Source: Oscillibacter faecalis_A
GTDB lineage: Bacteria > Bacillota > Clostridia > Oscillospirales > Oscillospiraceae
Assembly: GCF_029218125.1 (NCBI RefSeq)
Contig: NZ_JARFXX010000004.1
Coordinates: forward strand, 62,001-126,000
Direction of reading: 5' to 3'
Length of the DNA: 64,000 nt
Part shown: positions 1 through 7,796 of the stretch, one piece after another
How the letters are laid out: each line of letters begins with the position of its first letter
Position numbering within the stretch: position 1 is the first letter of the stretch
Position numbers and translations under genes: made by a program
Notes under the pieces: generated by a model
What the model was told of the DNA's origin: nothing
Database searches by the model: none
What the model saw: the letters and a program-made list of their open reading frames with translations, nothing else

Positions 1-2
1 AT

Positions 3-1181
3 CTCTTTATCCACCAGCTTTTGCTGCGTCCCACGGCGGAGCAGCTTGCGGACTACAAGGCTGACTTCACCATCATCTGTGTCCCCGGCTTCAAGTGCGA
101 TCCCCAGCGGGACCACACGCATTCCGAGGCGGCCATCATGATTGACTATGAGAAGAAACTGGTCCTCATTGCCGGCAGCCAGTATGCCGGCGAGATCAAG
201 AAGTCCGTGTTCTCCGTGATGAACTATCTGATGCCTAAAGAGGGTGTGTTCCCCATGCATTGCTCCGCCAACATCGGCAAGGATGGGGATTCCGCTATTT
301 TCTTCGGTCTCTCCGGCACCGGCAAGACCACGCTTTCTGCCGACCCCAACCGCAAGCTCATCGGTGATGACGAGCACGGCTGGGCGGATGAGTCCGTGTT
401 CAACTTTGAGGGCGGCTGCTATGCTAAGTGCATCGATTTGACAGAGGAGAGCGAGCCGGAGATCTACTGCGCTATCCGCTTCGGCGCGCTGGTGGAGAAT
501 GTGATCGTCGACCCGGAAACCCGCCGCCCAGACTATGCCGACAGCAGCCTGACGGAGAATACCCGCGTGGGCTACCCGGTGGACTATATCCCCAATGCGG
601 CCATTCCCGGCGTGTGTGCTACCCCCAAGACGGTTATTTTCCTGACAGCGGACGCCTACGGCGTGCTGCCGCCCATTTCCCGGCTGGATGAAAAGCAGGC
701 TATGTACTATTTCGTATCCGGCTTTACCTCCAAGCTGGCCGGTACGGAGCGGGGCATCACCTCTCCCGTTCCCACGTTCTCTACCTGCTTCGGCGCGCCC
801 TTTATGCCGCTTGACCCCTCCGTGTATGCGAAGATGCTGGCGGAAAAGGTGGCAAAGTCCGGCGCGAAGGTCTATCTGGTGAACACCGGCTGGAACGGCA
901 CTGGCAAGCGGATGAAGCTCAGCTACACCCGTGCGATGGTCACGGCGGCGCTGAACGGCGAGCTGGAGAAGGCGGAGTTTGTCACCGATCCCTATTTCGG
1001 CGTGGCCGTTCCCACAAGCTGCCCCAATGTGCCGGAGGAACTGATGATTCCCGCCAACACATGGAAGGACAAGGCAGCCTACGAGGCAAAAGCCAAGGAG
1101 CTGGCAAGGTCCTTTGTGGAGAACTTCAAGAAATACAATAAAATGCCCGCCGATGTGGTGGCCGCAGGTCCCAAGGTGTAA
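3..1181 (+). CDS. pckA: Phosphoenolpyruvate carboxykinase (ATP), 5' end outside window
   Basis: The protein makes phosphoenolpyruvate from oxaloacetate and ATP, or the reverse in fermenters that fix CO2. The reading frame is open from base 3, so the N-terminal part lies outside the window; about 390 residues are present of a usual 530-540. Visible signatures are the kinase-1a P-loop GLSGTGKTT, the metal-binding segment LIGDDEHGW, FNFEGGCYAK, the ENTRV motif, and LVNTGWNGTGKR near the C-terminus. The ending AAGPKV matches the family. A strong terminator follows directly. Identification is firm. Confidence 0.97.
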   Translation, partial: LFIHQLLLRPTAEQLADYKADFTIICVPGFKCDPQRDHTHSEAAIMIDYEKKLVLIAGSQYAGEIKKSVFSVMNYLMPKEGVFPMHCSANIGKDGDSAIFFGLSGTGKTTLSADPNRKLIGDDEHGWADESVFNFEGGCYAKCIDLTEESEPEIYCAIRFGALVENVIVDPETRRPDYADSSLTENTRVGYPVDYIPNAAIPGVCATPKTVIFLTADAYGVLPPISRLDEKQAMYYFVSGFTSKLAGTERGITSPVPTFSTCFGAPFMPLDPSVYAKMLAEKVAKSGAKVYLVNTGWNGTGKRMKLSYTRAMVTAALNGELEKAEFVTDPYFGVAVPTSCPNVPEELMIPANTWKDKAAYEAKAKELARSFVENFKKYNKMPADVVAAGPKV

Positions 1182-1191
1182 GCACAATATA

Positions 1192-1230
1192 AAAATACAG
1201 CACCCGCTCATAGCAGGTGCTGTATTTTGC
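1192..1230 (+). terminator. Intrinsic terminator of pckA
   Basis: A 13-14 bp stem (AAAATACAGCACC paired with GGTGCTGTATTTT) around a short loop begins about ten bases after the pckA stop and is followed by a T-rich stretch. Confidence 0.85.
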
Positions 1231-1245
1231 TTTTCAACAGAATAA

Positions 1246-1275
1246 ATAAAAAAGCCGGGGCATTTTGCACCGGCT
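1246..1275 (-). terminator. Terminator downstream of ireB
   Basis: The stem AGCCGG/CCGGCT lies just beyond the ireB stop. On the minus strand it is followed by a run of Ts, as expected for an intrinsic terminator of ireB. Confidence 0.6.
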
Positions 1276-1283
1276 CTTGAAAC

Positions 1284-1529
1284 TTATTGTCCCAGATATT
1301 TCTTGACCAACACCTGCAAAAGCTCGTCCCGGTCCAGCTTGCGAATCAGCGTCCGGGCGCCCATGTGGTTCGTGATATAGGTGGGGTCCTCGGAGAGAAT
1401 GTAGCCCACAATCTGATTGATGGGATTGTAGCCCTTTTCCTCAAGGGCCTGATAGACGGTAGTCAGGATGTGCCGAATTTCTGCATCCTTTTCGTCCACA
1501 ATGCTGAATTTTCTGGTGAAATCATCCAT
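1284..1529 (-). CDS. ireB: IreB family regulatory phosphoprotein (UPF0297)
   Basis: This 81-residue protein belongs to the IreB/UPF0297 family. In Enterococcus, IreB is the small cytoplasmic protein phosphorylated by the PASTA kinase IreK and lowers cephalosporin resistance. The family core is plain: an N-terminal DFTRKF segment, then YNPINQIVGYILSEDPTYIT and a C-terminal arginine-rich helix. Length is standard. The usual partner genes (ruvX, alaS, DUF1292) are not adjacent here, so the gene stands alone between two terminators. A TATACT -10 lies about 40 bp upstream on the minus strand. Confidence 0.93.
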   Translation of the reverse strand: MDDFTRKFSIVDEKDAEIRHILTTVYQALEEKGYNPINQIVGYILSEDPTYITNHMGARTLIRKLDRDELLQVLVKKYLGQ

Positions 1530-1632
1530 ACGGACACCGCCTTCCTACTGAGTATGAAAATAGTATACTCGGTTTAGGACGAGAAGTAAAGGGAAAAACG
1601 GAAATGTAACAAAATGGTAATAATCATTCCTG

Positions 1633-1666
1633 AAAAAGCGCCTGTGGTTTTCCACAGGCGCTTTTT
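1633..1666. terminator. Bidirectional terminator
   Basis: A perfect stem (AAAAAGCGCCTGTGG against its complement) closes on a 3-4 base loop, with A-run on one side and T-run on the other. It would stop transcription from pheT (minus strand) and any rightward transcript. The rest of 1530-1715 shows no gene. Confidence 0.8.
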
Positions 1667-1715
1667 GGCAATTTTCAGAGGCAGCGGTGCCCCCACACGC
1701 TATAGGACGGGGAGA

Positions 1716-1794
1716 GCAGGGAAGCACTTACCGCAAAACAGCGTCGCACTCCTGCTTCAAAGCGTCCAGAATACTCTGGACGACGGCATCCGCC
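1716..1794 (-). pseudogene. Second copy of the pheT 3' end
   Basis: These 79 bp repeat the last 67 coding bases of pheT, its stop codon region and 12 bp downstream (true copy 1939-2017), with 72 of 79 positions the same. The minus-strand reading still gives an intact C-terminus, ADAVVQSILDALKQEC then DAVLR and stop, against ADADVQSILNALKQEC then GAVLR in pheT. Most changes keep the protein sensible. It has no upstream gene body, so it is a gene-end duplicate that borders the palindromic element at 1795-1938. Confidence 0.9.
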
Positions 1795-1938
1795 ATCCCG
1801 CAGACTGCTAAGCAGTCTGCGGGAACCCTGTTCTTTAAAATGCTTGGCGGAAATGAATTCCGTCTGCGCCAAGGTTCTGCTGTGCAGAACGCTTGTACGC
1901 AGTAGCCTGCGTCCCCGCGCTGCGGGGCGAGGAGGCTG
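1795..1938 (-). repeat. Palindromic gene-end element, pheT copy
   Basis: This 144-bp block lies between the true pheT end and its duplicate. Read in the pheT direction it has a CCCCGC/GCGGGG palindrome, GCGTACAAG, a second hairpin (GTTCTGC/GCAGAAC), GAATTCATTTC, and ACAGGGTTCCCGCA opening a 13-bp stem that ends TGCGGGAT. The same order of blocks occurs at 16730-16856 after glmS, in the same orientation to its host gene. No coding capacity is seen. Confidence 0.85.
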
Positions 1939-1950
1939 GCAGGGAAGCAC

Positions 1951-4638
1951 TTACCGCAAAACAGCGCCGCATTCCTGCTTCAAGGCATTCAGAATGCTCT
2001 GGACGTCGGCATCCGCCTCCTCGGCGGTAAGGCTGCGGTCATCAGAGCGCAGTGTCAGACTGAAAGCCACGCTCTTTTTGCCCGGAGCAATGCCGACGCC
2101 GGTGTAGATGTCAAACAGGTCAACCTCCTTCAAAAGCCCCTTGGCACCCTTGCGGATGGCGTCCTCCAGCGCACCCACGGGAACGGCCTTGTCGCAGACA
2201 ACGGCAATGTCCCGGGTGACGGCGGGGAACTTGGGCAGGGGCTGATACAGGGGCTGGGAGCCCTTGCTTTCATACAGCGCGTCGAACCGCAGCTCGGCGG
2301 CATACAGCTCGGCGTCCACACCGTAGTTGCCCGCCACATGGGGATGGACCTGGCCCAAGACACCCAGCAGACGGTCCCCACTAAAAACCTTGGCACAGCG
2401 GCCGGGATGATAGGAGGGATTCTCGCTGTCGGCGGTAAAGCGGACATTTTCAATGCGGAGCTGCTTCAAAACAGCCTCTACCGCGCCCTTGAGGGAGAAG
2501 AAATCCACACCATCGCCGTAGGCGCCCAGTGTCAGGACCTTCGGCTCGTCCGCCAGTCCGTCGGCCCGCTTGAAGTAGGCCCGGCCCAGTTCATAGAGCT
2601 TGGCGGACTTGTTGCGGAAATTGTAGTTCCGGGTGAGAATTTCCAGCATGGAGGGCAACGTGGTGGTTCGCATGATGGAGGTGTCCTCGCCCAGCGGGTT
2701 CAAAATCTTCAGGGAGTCCCGCAGCGGAGAGTCTTTGGGAAGATCGATCTTATCATAATAGGTGGGGCTGATGAAGGAATAGGTGATGATCTCATCGTAA
2801 CCGGCGGCGCGGCAGACAGCGCCCAGCAGGTTCTCCGTCTGCTGAAGCTCCGTAAAGCCGCGGCGCTCCGTGAGGCCGTTGGAGAGGGTGTCGGGGATGT
2901 TGTTGTAGCCGTAGAACCGGGCTACCTCCTCGGCGATGTCGGAGTAGTGCTCCACGTCGGACCGCCAGGAGGGAACATGGATGGTGTCGCCCTCCACCTT
3001 GAAGTCCAGAGCTTCCAGAATCCGGACCATTTCCTCACGGGAAACATCGGTGCCCAGCAGGCCGTTGACCTTCTCCGGCTCCAGCTTCACGGTGACGGGG
3101 TTGGAGTCCTTGGCGATGACGTCCATCACGCCCTCCACCACCTCGCCGGCGCCCAGCAGCTCCACCAGCTCGCAGGCCCGCTCCACGGCCTTCAGGGTGT
3201 TCATGGGGTCCAGACCCTTTTCATAGCGGGAGGAAGCGTCGGTACGCATATTCAGAGCGGCGGCGGTGCGGTGGACAGAGGTGCCGTTGAAGTTGGCGGA
3301 TTCAAAGAGGACCATGGCGGTATCGCCCACGATCTCACTGTTGGCACCGCCCATGACGCCCGCCACGCAAACGGGCTTGTTCTCGTCACAGATGCAGAGC
3401 ATGGAGGTGGTCAGGTTCCGCTGATTGCCGTCTAAGGTCTGAATGGTCTCGCCCTCACGGGCGGTGCGGACGATGATGTGTCCGCCCTCCACGCAGGAGA
3501 AGTCAAAGGCGTGCATGGGCTGGCCGTATTCCAGCATGACGTAGTTCGTGATGTCCACGATGTTGTTGATGGGGCGGACACCGGAGTTCCGCAGCCGTTC
3601 CCGCATCCATGCCGGAGATGGCTGAATCTTCACGTTTTTCACCATCCGGGCGGTGTACCGGGGGCAGAGCTCGCCATCCTCGATGTCAATATCCACCAAC
3701 TCGGCGATAGAGCCGCCGCAGCCCTTCACTTCAGGGGTGTGCAGCTTCAGGGGACGGCCGAAGGTGGCGCTGGCCTCGCGGGCAAGGCCGATGACGCTGA
3801 GGCAGTCGGGCCGGTTGGGGGTGATCTCAAACTCCACCACATGATCGTCGGCGCCGATGACCTTGGCAATATCCTCACCGGGAGCGACGTCCTCCCGCAG
3901 CACGAAGATACCGTCGGGGATGCAGTGGGGGAACTCCGCCTGCTCCGCATGGAGGTCGGAGAGGGTGCAGATGGAATCCGTCTTGGTATTGTAAGCCACC
4001 AGATCGCCTGCGCGCAGGTTGGAGCAGACGGTATCGGGGCAGGCTGTGGCGCTGCCGGTATCCAGCGTGGTGTGGAAGCTGCCGTTCGGCTGGGCCTCAC
4101 ATTCCAGCACCTTGCCGCAGACCACGGGGCCGAACACCTTATCGCCGGGCTTGATGTCGGCGGGGATGGAGGGCTTGTCCTTGTCCAGCGGGTGATAGTC
4201 GTTCAGCAGAGCGGCGGGGGTGATGACGGCGTAGGGATAATCGTGGTCGGCGGTGAGGTTCAGCTCCTTGAGAGAGCACAGCATCCCGTTGGACTCCACG
4301 CCCCGGAGCTTGCCCTTTTCAATTTTCGTGCCGTTGGGGAGCAGGGACTTATGCTGGGCCACGGGCACCAGATCGCCCACATGGATGTTCCATGCGCCGG
4401 TGACGATCTGGGTAGGCTCCGCCTGTCCCACATCGATCTGGCAGACCCACATATGGTCGCTGTCCGGGTGTTTCTCCATGGAGAGAATCTGGCCCACCAC
4501 CACATTTTTCAGAGACTCGTTCAGCGCCGTGACGGTTTCCACCTTGGAGCCGGAGAGGGTCATGGCCTCGTCAAACTCACGGTCGCTGATGTCGGAAACA
4601 TCTACAAATTCATTTAACCATTTACGGGAAAGAATCAT
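1951..4638 (-). CDS. pheT: Phenylalanine--tRNA ligase beta subunit
   Basis: The beta subunit of the alpha2-beta2 synthetase that charges tRNA-Phe. The order of domains is typical: N-terminal segment, OB-fold tRNA-binding domain (residues about 40-130), B3/B4 editing domain starting near EITPNRPDCLSVIG, B5 domain with YEKGLDP upstream, the catalytic-like core, and a C-terminal ferredoxin-fold anticodon-binding domain. At 895 residues it is about 100 longer than usual; the extra lies within or just after the OB-fold (about residues 130-245). The start has an RBS (AGAGGAGG). It is the second gene of a pheS-pheT unit controlled by the T-box at 5918-6140. Its 3' end is duplicated downstream. Confidence 0.97.
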   Translation of the reverse strand: MILSRKWLNEFVDVSDISDREFDEAMTLSGSKVETVTALNESLKNVVVGQILSMEKHPDSDHMWVCQIDVGQAEPTQIVTGAWNIHVGDLVPVAQHKSLLPNGTKIEKGKLRGVESNGMLCSLKELNLTADHDYPYAVITPAALLNDYHPLDKDKPSIPADIKPGDKVFGPVVCGKVLECEAQPNGSFHTTLDTGSATACPDTVCSNLRAGDLVAYNTKTDSICTLSDLHAEQAEFPHCIPDGIFVLREDVAPGEDIAKVIGADDHVVEFEITPNRPDCLSVIGLAREASATFGRPLKLHTPEVKGCGGSIAELVDIDIEDGELCPRYTARMVKNVKIQPSPAWMRERLRNSGVRPINNIVDITNYVMLEYGQPMHAFDFSCVEGGHIIVRTAREGETIQTLDGNQRNLTTSMLCICDENKPVCVAGVMGGANSEIVGDTAMVLFESANFNGTSVHRTAAALNMRTDASSRYEKGLDPMNTLKAVERACELVELLGAGEVVEGVMDVIAKDSNPVTVKLEPEKVNGLLGTDVSREEMVRILEALDFKVEGDTIHVPSWRSDVEHYSDIAEEVARFYGYNNIPDTLSNGLTERRGFTELQQTENLLGAVCRAAGYDEIITYSFISPTYYDKIDLPKDSPLRDSLKILNPLGEDTSIMRTTTLPSMLEILTRNYNFRNKSAKLYELGRAYFKRADGLADEPKVLTLGAYGDGVDFFSLKGAVEAVLKQLRIENVRFTADSENPSYHPGRCAKVFSGDRLLGVLGQVHPHVAGNYGVDAELYAAELRFDALYESKGSQPLYQPLPKFPAVTRDIAVVCDKAVPVGALEDAIRKGAKGLLKEVDLFDIYTGVGIAPGKKSVAFSLTLRSDDRSLTAEEADADVQSILNALKQECGAVLR

Positions 4639-4831
4639 TGTCTATCCTCCTCTTTATTATCTTGAGGTGCTTATTGCCGCCTGCGGCAAATTATTGAAAT
4701 TGTTTTTTGCGACGGCGTGTACGTCGCAAAAAACACTGCGCAGAGTGCAAACGTGCGAGCCGCTTGCGGCGAGTGCGCTGCGGCACTCTGCAAAATCCGC
4801 GCAAAATGGCTGTGCCATTTTGGCGAGAATA
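4639..4831. repeat. Palindrome-rich spacer between pheS and pheT
   Basis: The 193-bp gap holds at least four stem-loops: TGCCGC/GCGGCA, a perfect 12-bp stem at 4702-4734 (GTTTTTTGCGAC and complement), CCGC/GCGG with GAGTGC/GCACTC pairs, and AAAATGG/CCATTTT. The layout (GC palindrome, then TTTTGCG-type hairpin, then a further GC hairpin) recalls the elements behind pheT and glmS, but there is no duplicated pheS end and the conserved GAATTCATTTC block is absent. It may be a degraded relative. Confidence 0.45.
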
Positions 4832-5860
4832 TTAGAACTGCTGCAGGAACCGCTCGTCGTTTTCAAAAATCAGGCGCAGGTCACTGATTTTGAAGTGGCC
4901 CATGGCGAAGCGCTCAAGGCCCATGCCGAAGGCGAAGCCGGAATACTCGTCCGGATCAATGCCGCAGTTGCGCAGCACCTTGGGGTGCACCATACCGGCG
5001 CCCAGCACTTCGATCCAGCCCTCGCCCTTGCAGGTGGGGCAGCCCTTGCCGCCGCACTTGTGGCACTGGATGTCCACCTCGCAGCTCGGCTCGGTGAAGG
5101 GGAAGTGGTGGGGACGGAAGCGGGTGACGGAGGCGGGGCCGTAGATTTTCTTGATCACGGCGTTCAGCGTGCCCTTCAGGTCTGCCATGGTCACGCCCTT
5201 GTCCACCACCAGACCCTCGATCTGATGGAACATGGGGGAGTGGGTGGCGTCCACCTCGTCCTTGCGGTACACCCGGCCGGGGGAGATCATGCGGATGGGT
5301 ACGCCGTGCTCCTCCATGGCTCTGATCTGCATGGGAGAGGTCTGGGTCCGCAGCAAAATCTTGGAATCTTCCGTGAGATAGAACGTGTCCGTCCAGTCAC
5401 GGGAAGGGTGGGACTCAGGGGCGTTGAGCTTTGTAAAGTTGTAGCTTTCCAGCTCGATCTCTGGGCCGTCCATGATCTCAAAGCCCATGTCAAGGAACAC
5501 CTGCTTGATCTCATCCAGCACGGTGTACATGGGGTGCTTGTGGCCCAGAGCCACCTCCTTGCCGGGGATGGTGATGTCCAGCGTCTCGGCCTTCAGCTTG
5601 GCCTCCAGCGCCGCCTTCTGCAAAATGGCGGCCTGAGACTCAATGGCCTTTTCCACGGCGGCACGGACCTCGTTTGCCATCTGGCCCATGATGGGGCGCT
5701 CCTCGGCGGAGAGGCTGCCCATCTGCTTGAGCACGGCGGTCAACTCGCCCTTTTTGCCCAGGTACTTGACCCGCAGCGCGTCCAGTTCCGCCGCGGCCTT
5801 CGTGCCCACGATGGAGTCCAGCGCGCCATTGCGGATGGCTTCCAGTTGTTCTTTCATCAT
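4832..5860 (-). CDS. pheS: Phenylalanine--tRNA ligase alpha subunit
   Basis: The catalytic alpha subunit of PheRS. It has an N-terminal coiled coil (residues 1-80, YLGKKGEL), then class II motif 2 (RVYRKDEVDATHSPMFHQIE), and motif 3 (GFAFGMGLERFAM). A Cys-rich CHKCGGKGCPTCKG insert is present, as in many clostridial PheS proteins. The longer frame from 5938 runs back through the T-box terminator. The ATG at 5860 (or 5857) with AAAGGAG about ten bases upstream is the likely start, giving 342 residues, the normal length. pheT follows after a 193-bp palindromic spacer. Confidence 0.96.
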   Translation of the reverse strand: MMKEQLEAIRNGALDSIVGTKAAAELDALRVKYLGKKGELTAVLKQMGSLSAEERPIMGQMANEVRAAVEKAIESQAAILQKAALEAKLKAETLDITIPGKEVALGHKHPMYTVLDEIKQVFLDMGFEIMDGPEIELESYNFTKLNAPESHPSRDWTDTFYLTEDSKILLRTQTSPMQIRAMEEHGVPIRMISPGRVYRKDEVDATHSPMFHQIEGLVVDKGVTMADLKGTLNAVIKKIYGPASVTRFRPHHFPFTEPSCEVDIQCHKCGGKGCPTCKGEGWIEVLGAGMVHPKVLRNCGIDPDEYSGFAFGMGLERFAMGHFKISDLRLIFENDERFLQQF

Positions 5861-5917
5861 AAAAGCAAAACTCCTTTTTGTTGGAATTGGGATGTTCGGT
5901 TCAGGCCGCGGTGCAAA

Positions 5918-6140
5918 ACAAAAAGCCCTCCGTCCCACATTGGGACGAAAGGCTCACTTCCGCGGTACCACCCAAATTTGCGCCAAAGCGCACACTTGTG
6001 CCCTGATAACGGAGGGTGACCGCCATGTCTCCATGGAAGCTCCGGGGCGAACCAAACCAAGCGTCCGCAGGTCGGCTTGCAGCCGGTGACCGACCCTCTC
6101 TGCGGCGGCGTTTCGGGTTATTTTCCCCTTCATCGCTGAT
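5918..6140 (-). promoter_or_regulatory. T-box riboswitch (Phe) of pheST
   Basis: On the minus strand the universal antiterminator sequence TGGGTGGTACCGCGGAA lies at 5957-5973. It is followed by a terminator hairpin (CGTCCCA/TGGGACG, 5924-5954) and a T-run just before the pheS RBS. Upstream, AGAGAGGGTCGG and the following ACCGGCTG resemble the distal stem I. A TTC that could be the Phe specifier is at 6049-6051; this choice is tentative. T-boxes sense uncharged tRNA and permit read-through into synthetase genes. Confidence 0.92.
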
Positions 6141-6284
6141 GACTTTTCTACATATACCACAAAAAGACGGCAAATGCAAGAGCAAAAATGACGGTTTTCC
6201 GACTTTTGCGGGAAAATTGCGAAAGGGATTGCACGGAAAGGCACCGCCATATATAATGAGAGAAAAAACGAAGGAGCGATGCCG

Positions 6285-7151
6285 GTGGAAACGCAATTTG
6301 TCGGGCCGGAGCTGGTGCGGCGGGCACTGCCGCACCGGCGGGAGGACGGTCATAAGGGGACGTTCGGCAAGGTTTTGATCGTGGGCGGTGCCGTGGGCTA
6401 CACCGGTGCGCCGTATCTTGCGGCGTCGGCGGCGGTGCGGACGGGCTGCGGGCTGGTGTCCGTGGGCGTACCGGAGTCCATCTGGCCCATCGAGGCGGTG
6501 AAGTGCAGCTCCGCCATGCCGTTTCCGCTGCCGGAGCGGGACGGGCGGCTGTGCCTTGGGGCGCTGCCGCTGCTGCGGGAGCGTCTGCAAGGCTGCGATG
6601 TGCTGGCCCTCGGCCCCGGCCTTGGCCGGGGAGATGAAACGGCGGAGCTGGTGTGGGCGCTGCTGGGAACGGAGAAGCCGGTGGTGCTGGACGCGGATGG
6701 CATAAACGCACTTTCCGGGCATATAGATGTTCTGGACGCCCGCCGGGACAAAGTGACAGTGTTGACGCCTCACGCGGTGGAATTTTCCCGCATAGGCGGG
6801 GACCTGAGCCATGGGGATCGGCAGCAGGCGGCGCGGGACTTTGCCATGCGCCACGGCTGCGTGCTGGTGCTGAAGGGCCATGGGACGGTAACGGCCGCCC
6901 CAACGGGCGAGGTGCTGATGAACACCACCGGCGGCAGCGGTCTTGCCAAAGGCGGCAGCGGCGATGTGCTCACCGGTGTCATCGCGTCCCTGCTGGCGCA
7001 GGGAGTCGATGCGGTGCAGGCGGCAGTAGCGGGCGTGTGGCTCCACGGCCGGGCCGGCGATTTGCTGGAAGCGGAGCTGACAGCTTACGGCGTTATGCCG
7101 GAGGCGGTTGCAGAGCATCTGCCGCTGGCCATCCGGGAAATTTTGGAATAA
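6285..7151 (+). CDS. nnrD: ADP-dependent (S)-NAD(P)H-hydrate dehydratase
   Basis: A ribokinase-fold enzyme that repairs hydrated NADH and NADPH using ADP. Motifs seen are KGTFGKVLIVGG and TGAPYLAA near the N-terminus, LALGPGLG, VLDADGIN, LTPHAVEFSR, VLKGHGTV, and TGGSGLAKGGSGDVLTG with the catalytic Asp. Only the dehydratase domain is encoded; the NnrE epimerase domain often fused to it is missing and not nearby. AAGGAG is just 2 bases from the ATG at 6279 but 8 from the GTG at 6285, so the GTG is preferred. A TATAAT -10 is at about 6251. The next gene starts 13 bases after. Confidence 0.93.
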   Translation: METQFVGPELVRRALPHRREDGHKGTFGKVLIVGGAVGYTGAPYLAASAAVRTGCGLVSVGVPESIWPIEAVKCSSAMPFPLPERDGRLCLGALPLLRERLQGCDVLALGPGLGRGDETAELVWALLGTEKPVVLDADGINALSGHIDVLDARRDKVTVLTPHAVEFSRIGGDLSHGDRQQAARDFAMRHGCVLVLKGHGTVTAAPTGEVLMNTTGGSGLAKGGSGDVLTGVIASLLAQGVDAVQAAVAGVWLHGRAGDLLEAELTAYGVMPEAVAEHLPLAIREILE

Positions 7152-7164
7152 CGGAGGGAGCGCG

Positions 7165-7791
7165 GTGCACATTGGAAAATGTGTACCAATGATAGCCCTG
7201 TGCCTGCTGCTGTGCGGCTGCAAGGAGCAGGCGGAGGAAACGGACATCCGGGCGGCCTATCGGGAGATGAGCGGCTGTGAGCTGACAATGAAGGTTGTCT
7301 GCGGCGAAGCGCAGCGGGAGTGGGCTGCCACGCTGCAATGCCATTACGCCCCGGAGGGAGAGAGCACGGTGGAGGTGACGGAGCCGCTGGAGCTGGCCGG
7401 GGTCCGGGCAGTGCTTCGGGAGGCGGACTGGTCGCTGGAATACAGCGATCTGTGCCTGAACATCGGCCCTCTCAGCGCGGAGCAAATTTCCCCTGCCACG
7501 GTGCCGGTACGGATGCTCAATGCTTTGCGGGAGGGGTGGCTGCTGGAGGAAAACACCGAGGAGCGGCAGGATATCCCCTGCGTCCGGCTGGCGCTGGAGC
7601 AGACCGGCAGCGGCGGCGGGGACATTGTGACAACAATCTGGCTCCGGCGGGCGGATGGAACGCCGTTTTTGGGGGAGATCGCCGTGGAGGGCGAAACAAT
7701 TTTAACAGCGGAGTTTACGAGCTTTTCATTTTGTGATATAATCAGCGAAACGGAAACAGAGCAGGCGGGGCTGCCCCGCGAATCTACATAA
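7165..7791 (+). CDS. Uncharacterised lipoprotein
   Basis: The product has a short N-terminal hydrophobic stretch and a lipobox LLLCGC, so it should be a lipid-anchored surface protein of about 208 residues. GGAGGG lies 8 bases before the GTG at 7165. The body has alternating polar and hydrophobic segments, with repeated mention of E/G-rich beta strands, and no motif I can name. It sits between nnrD (13-base gap) and alr (5-base gap), in what looks like one operon. Its position next to cell-wall gene alr hints at, but does not show, an envelope role. Confidence 0.75.
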   Translation: MHIGKCVPMIALCLLLCGCKEQAEETDIRAAYREMSGCELTMKVVCGEAQREWAATLQCHYAPEGESTVEVTEPLELAGVRAVLREADWSLEYSDLCLNIGPLSAEQISPATVPVRMLNALREGWLLEENTEERQDIPCVRLALEQTGSGGGDIVTTIWLRRADGTPFLGEIAVEGETILTAEFTSFSFCDIISETETEQAGLPREST

Positions 7792-7796
7792 GACAG

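Noticed and set aside
2338..4617. Long plus-strand frames opposite pheT
   Set aside because: They are antisense shadows of a GC-rich gene; composition (Gly, Val, His, Gln rich) and lack of RBS speak against coding.
5857..5938. Longer pheS start at 5938
   Set aside because: This part overlaps the T-box terminator; ATG 5860 has the RBS and family length.
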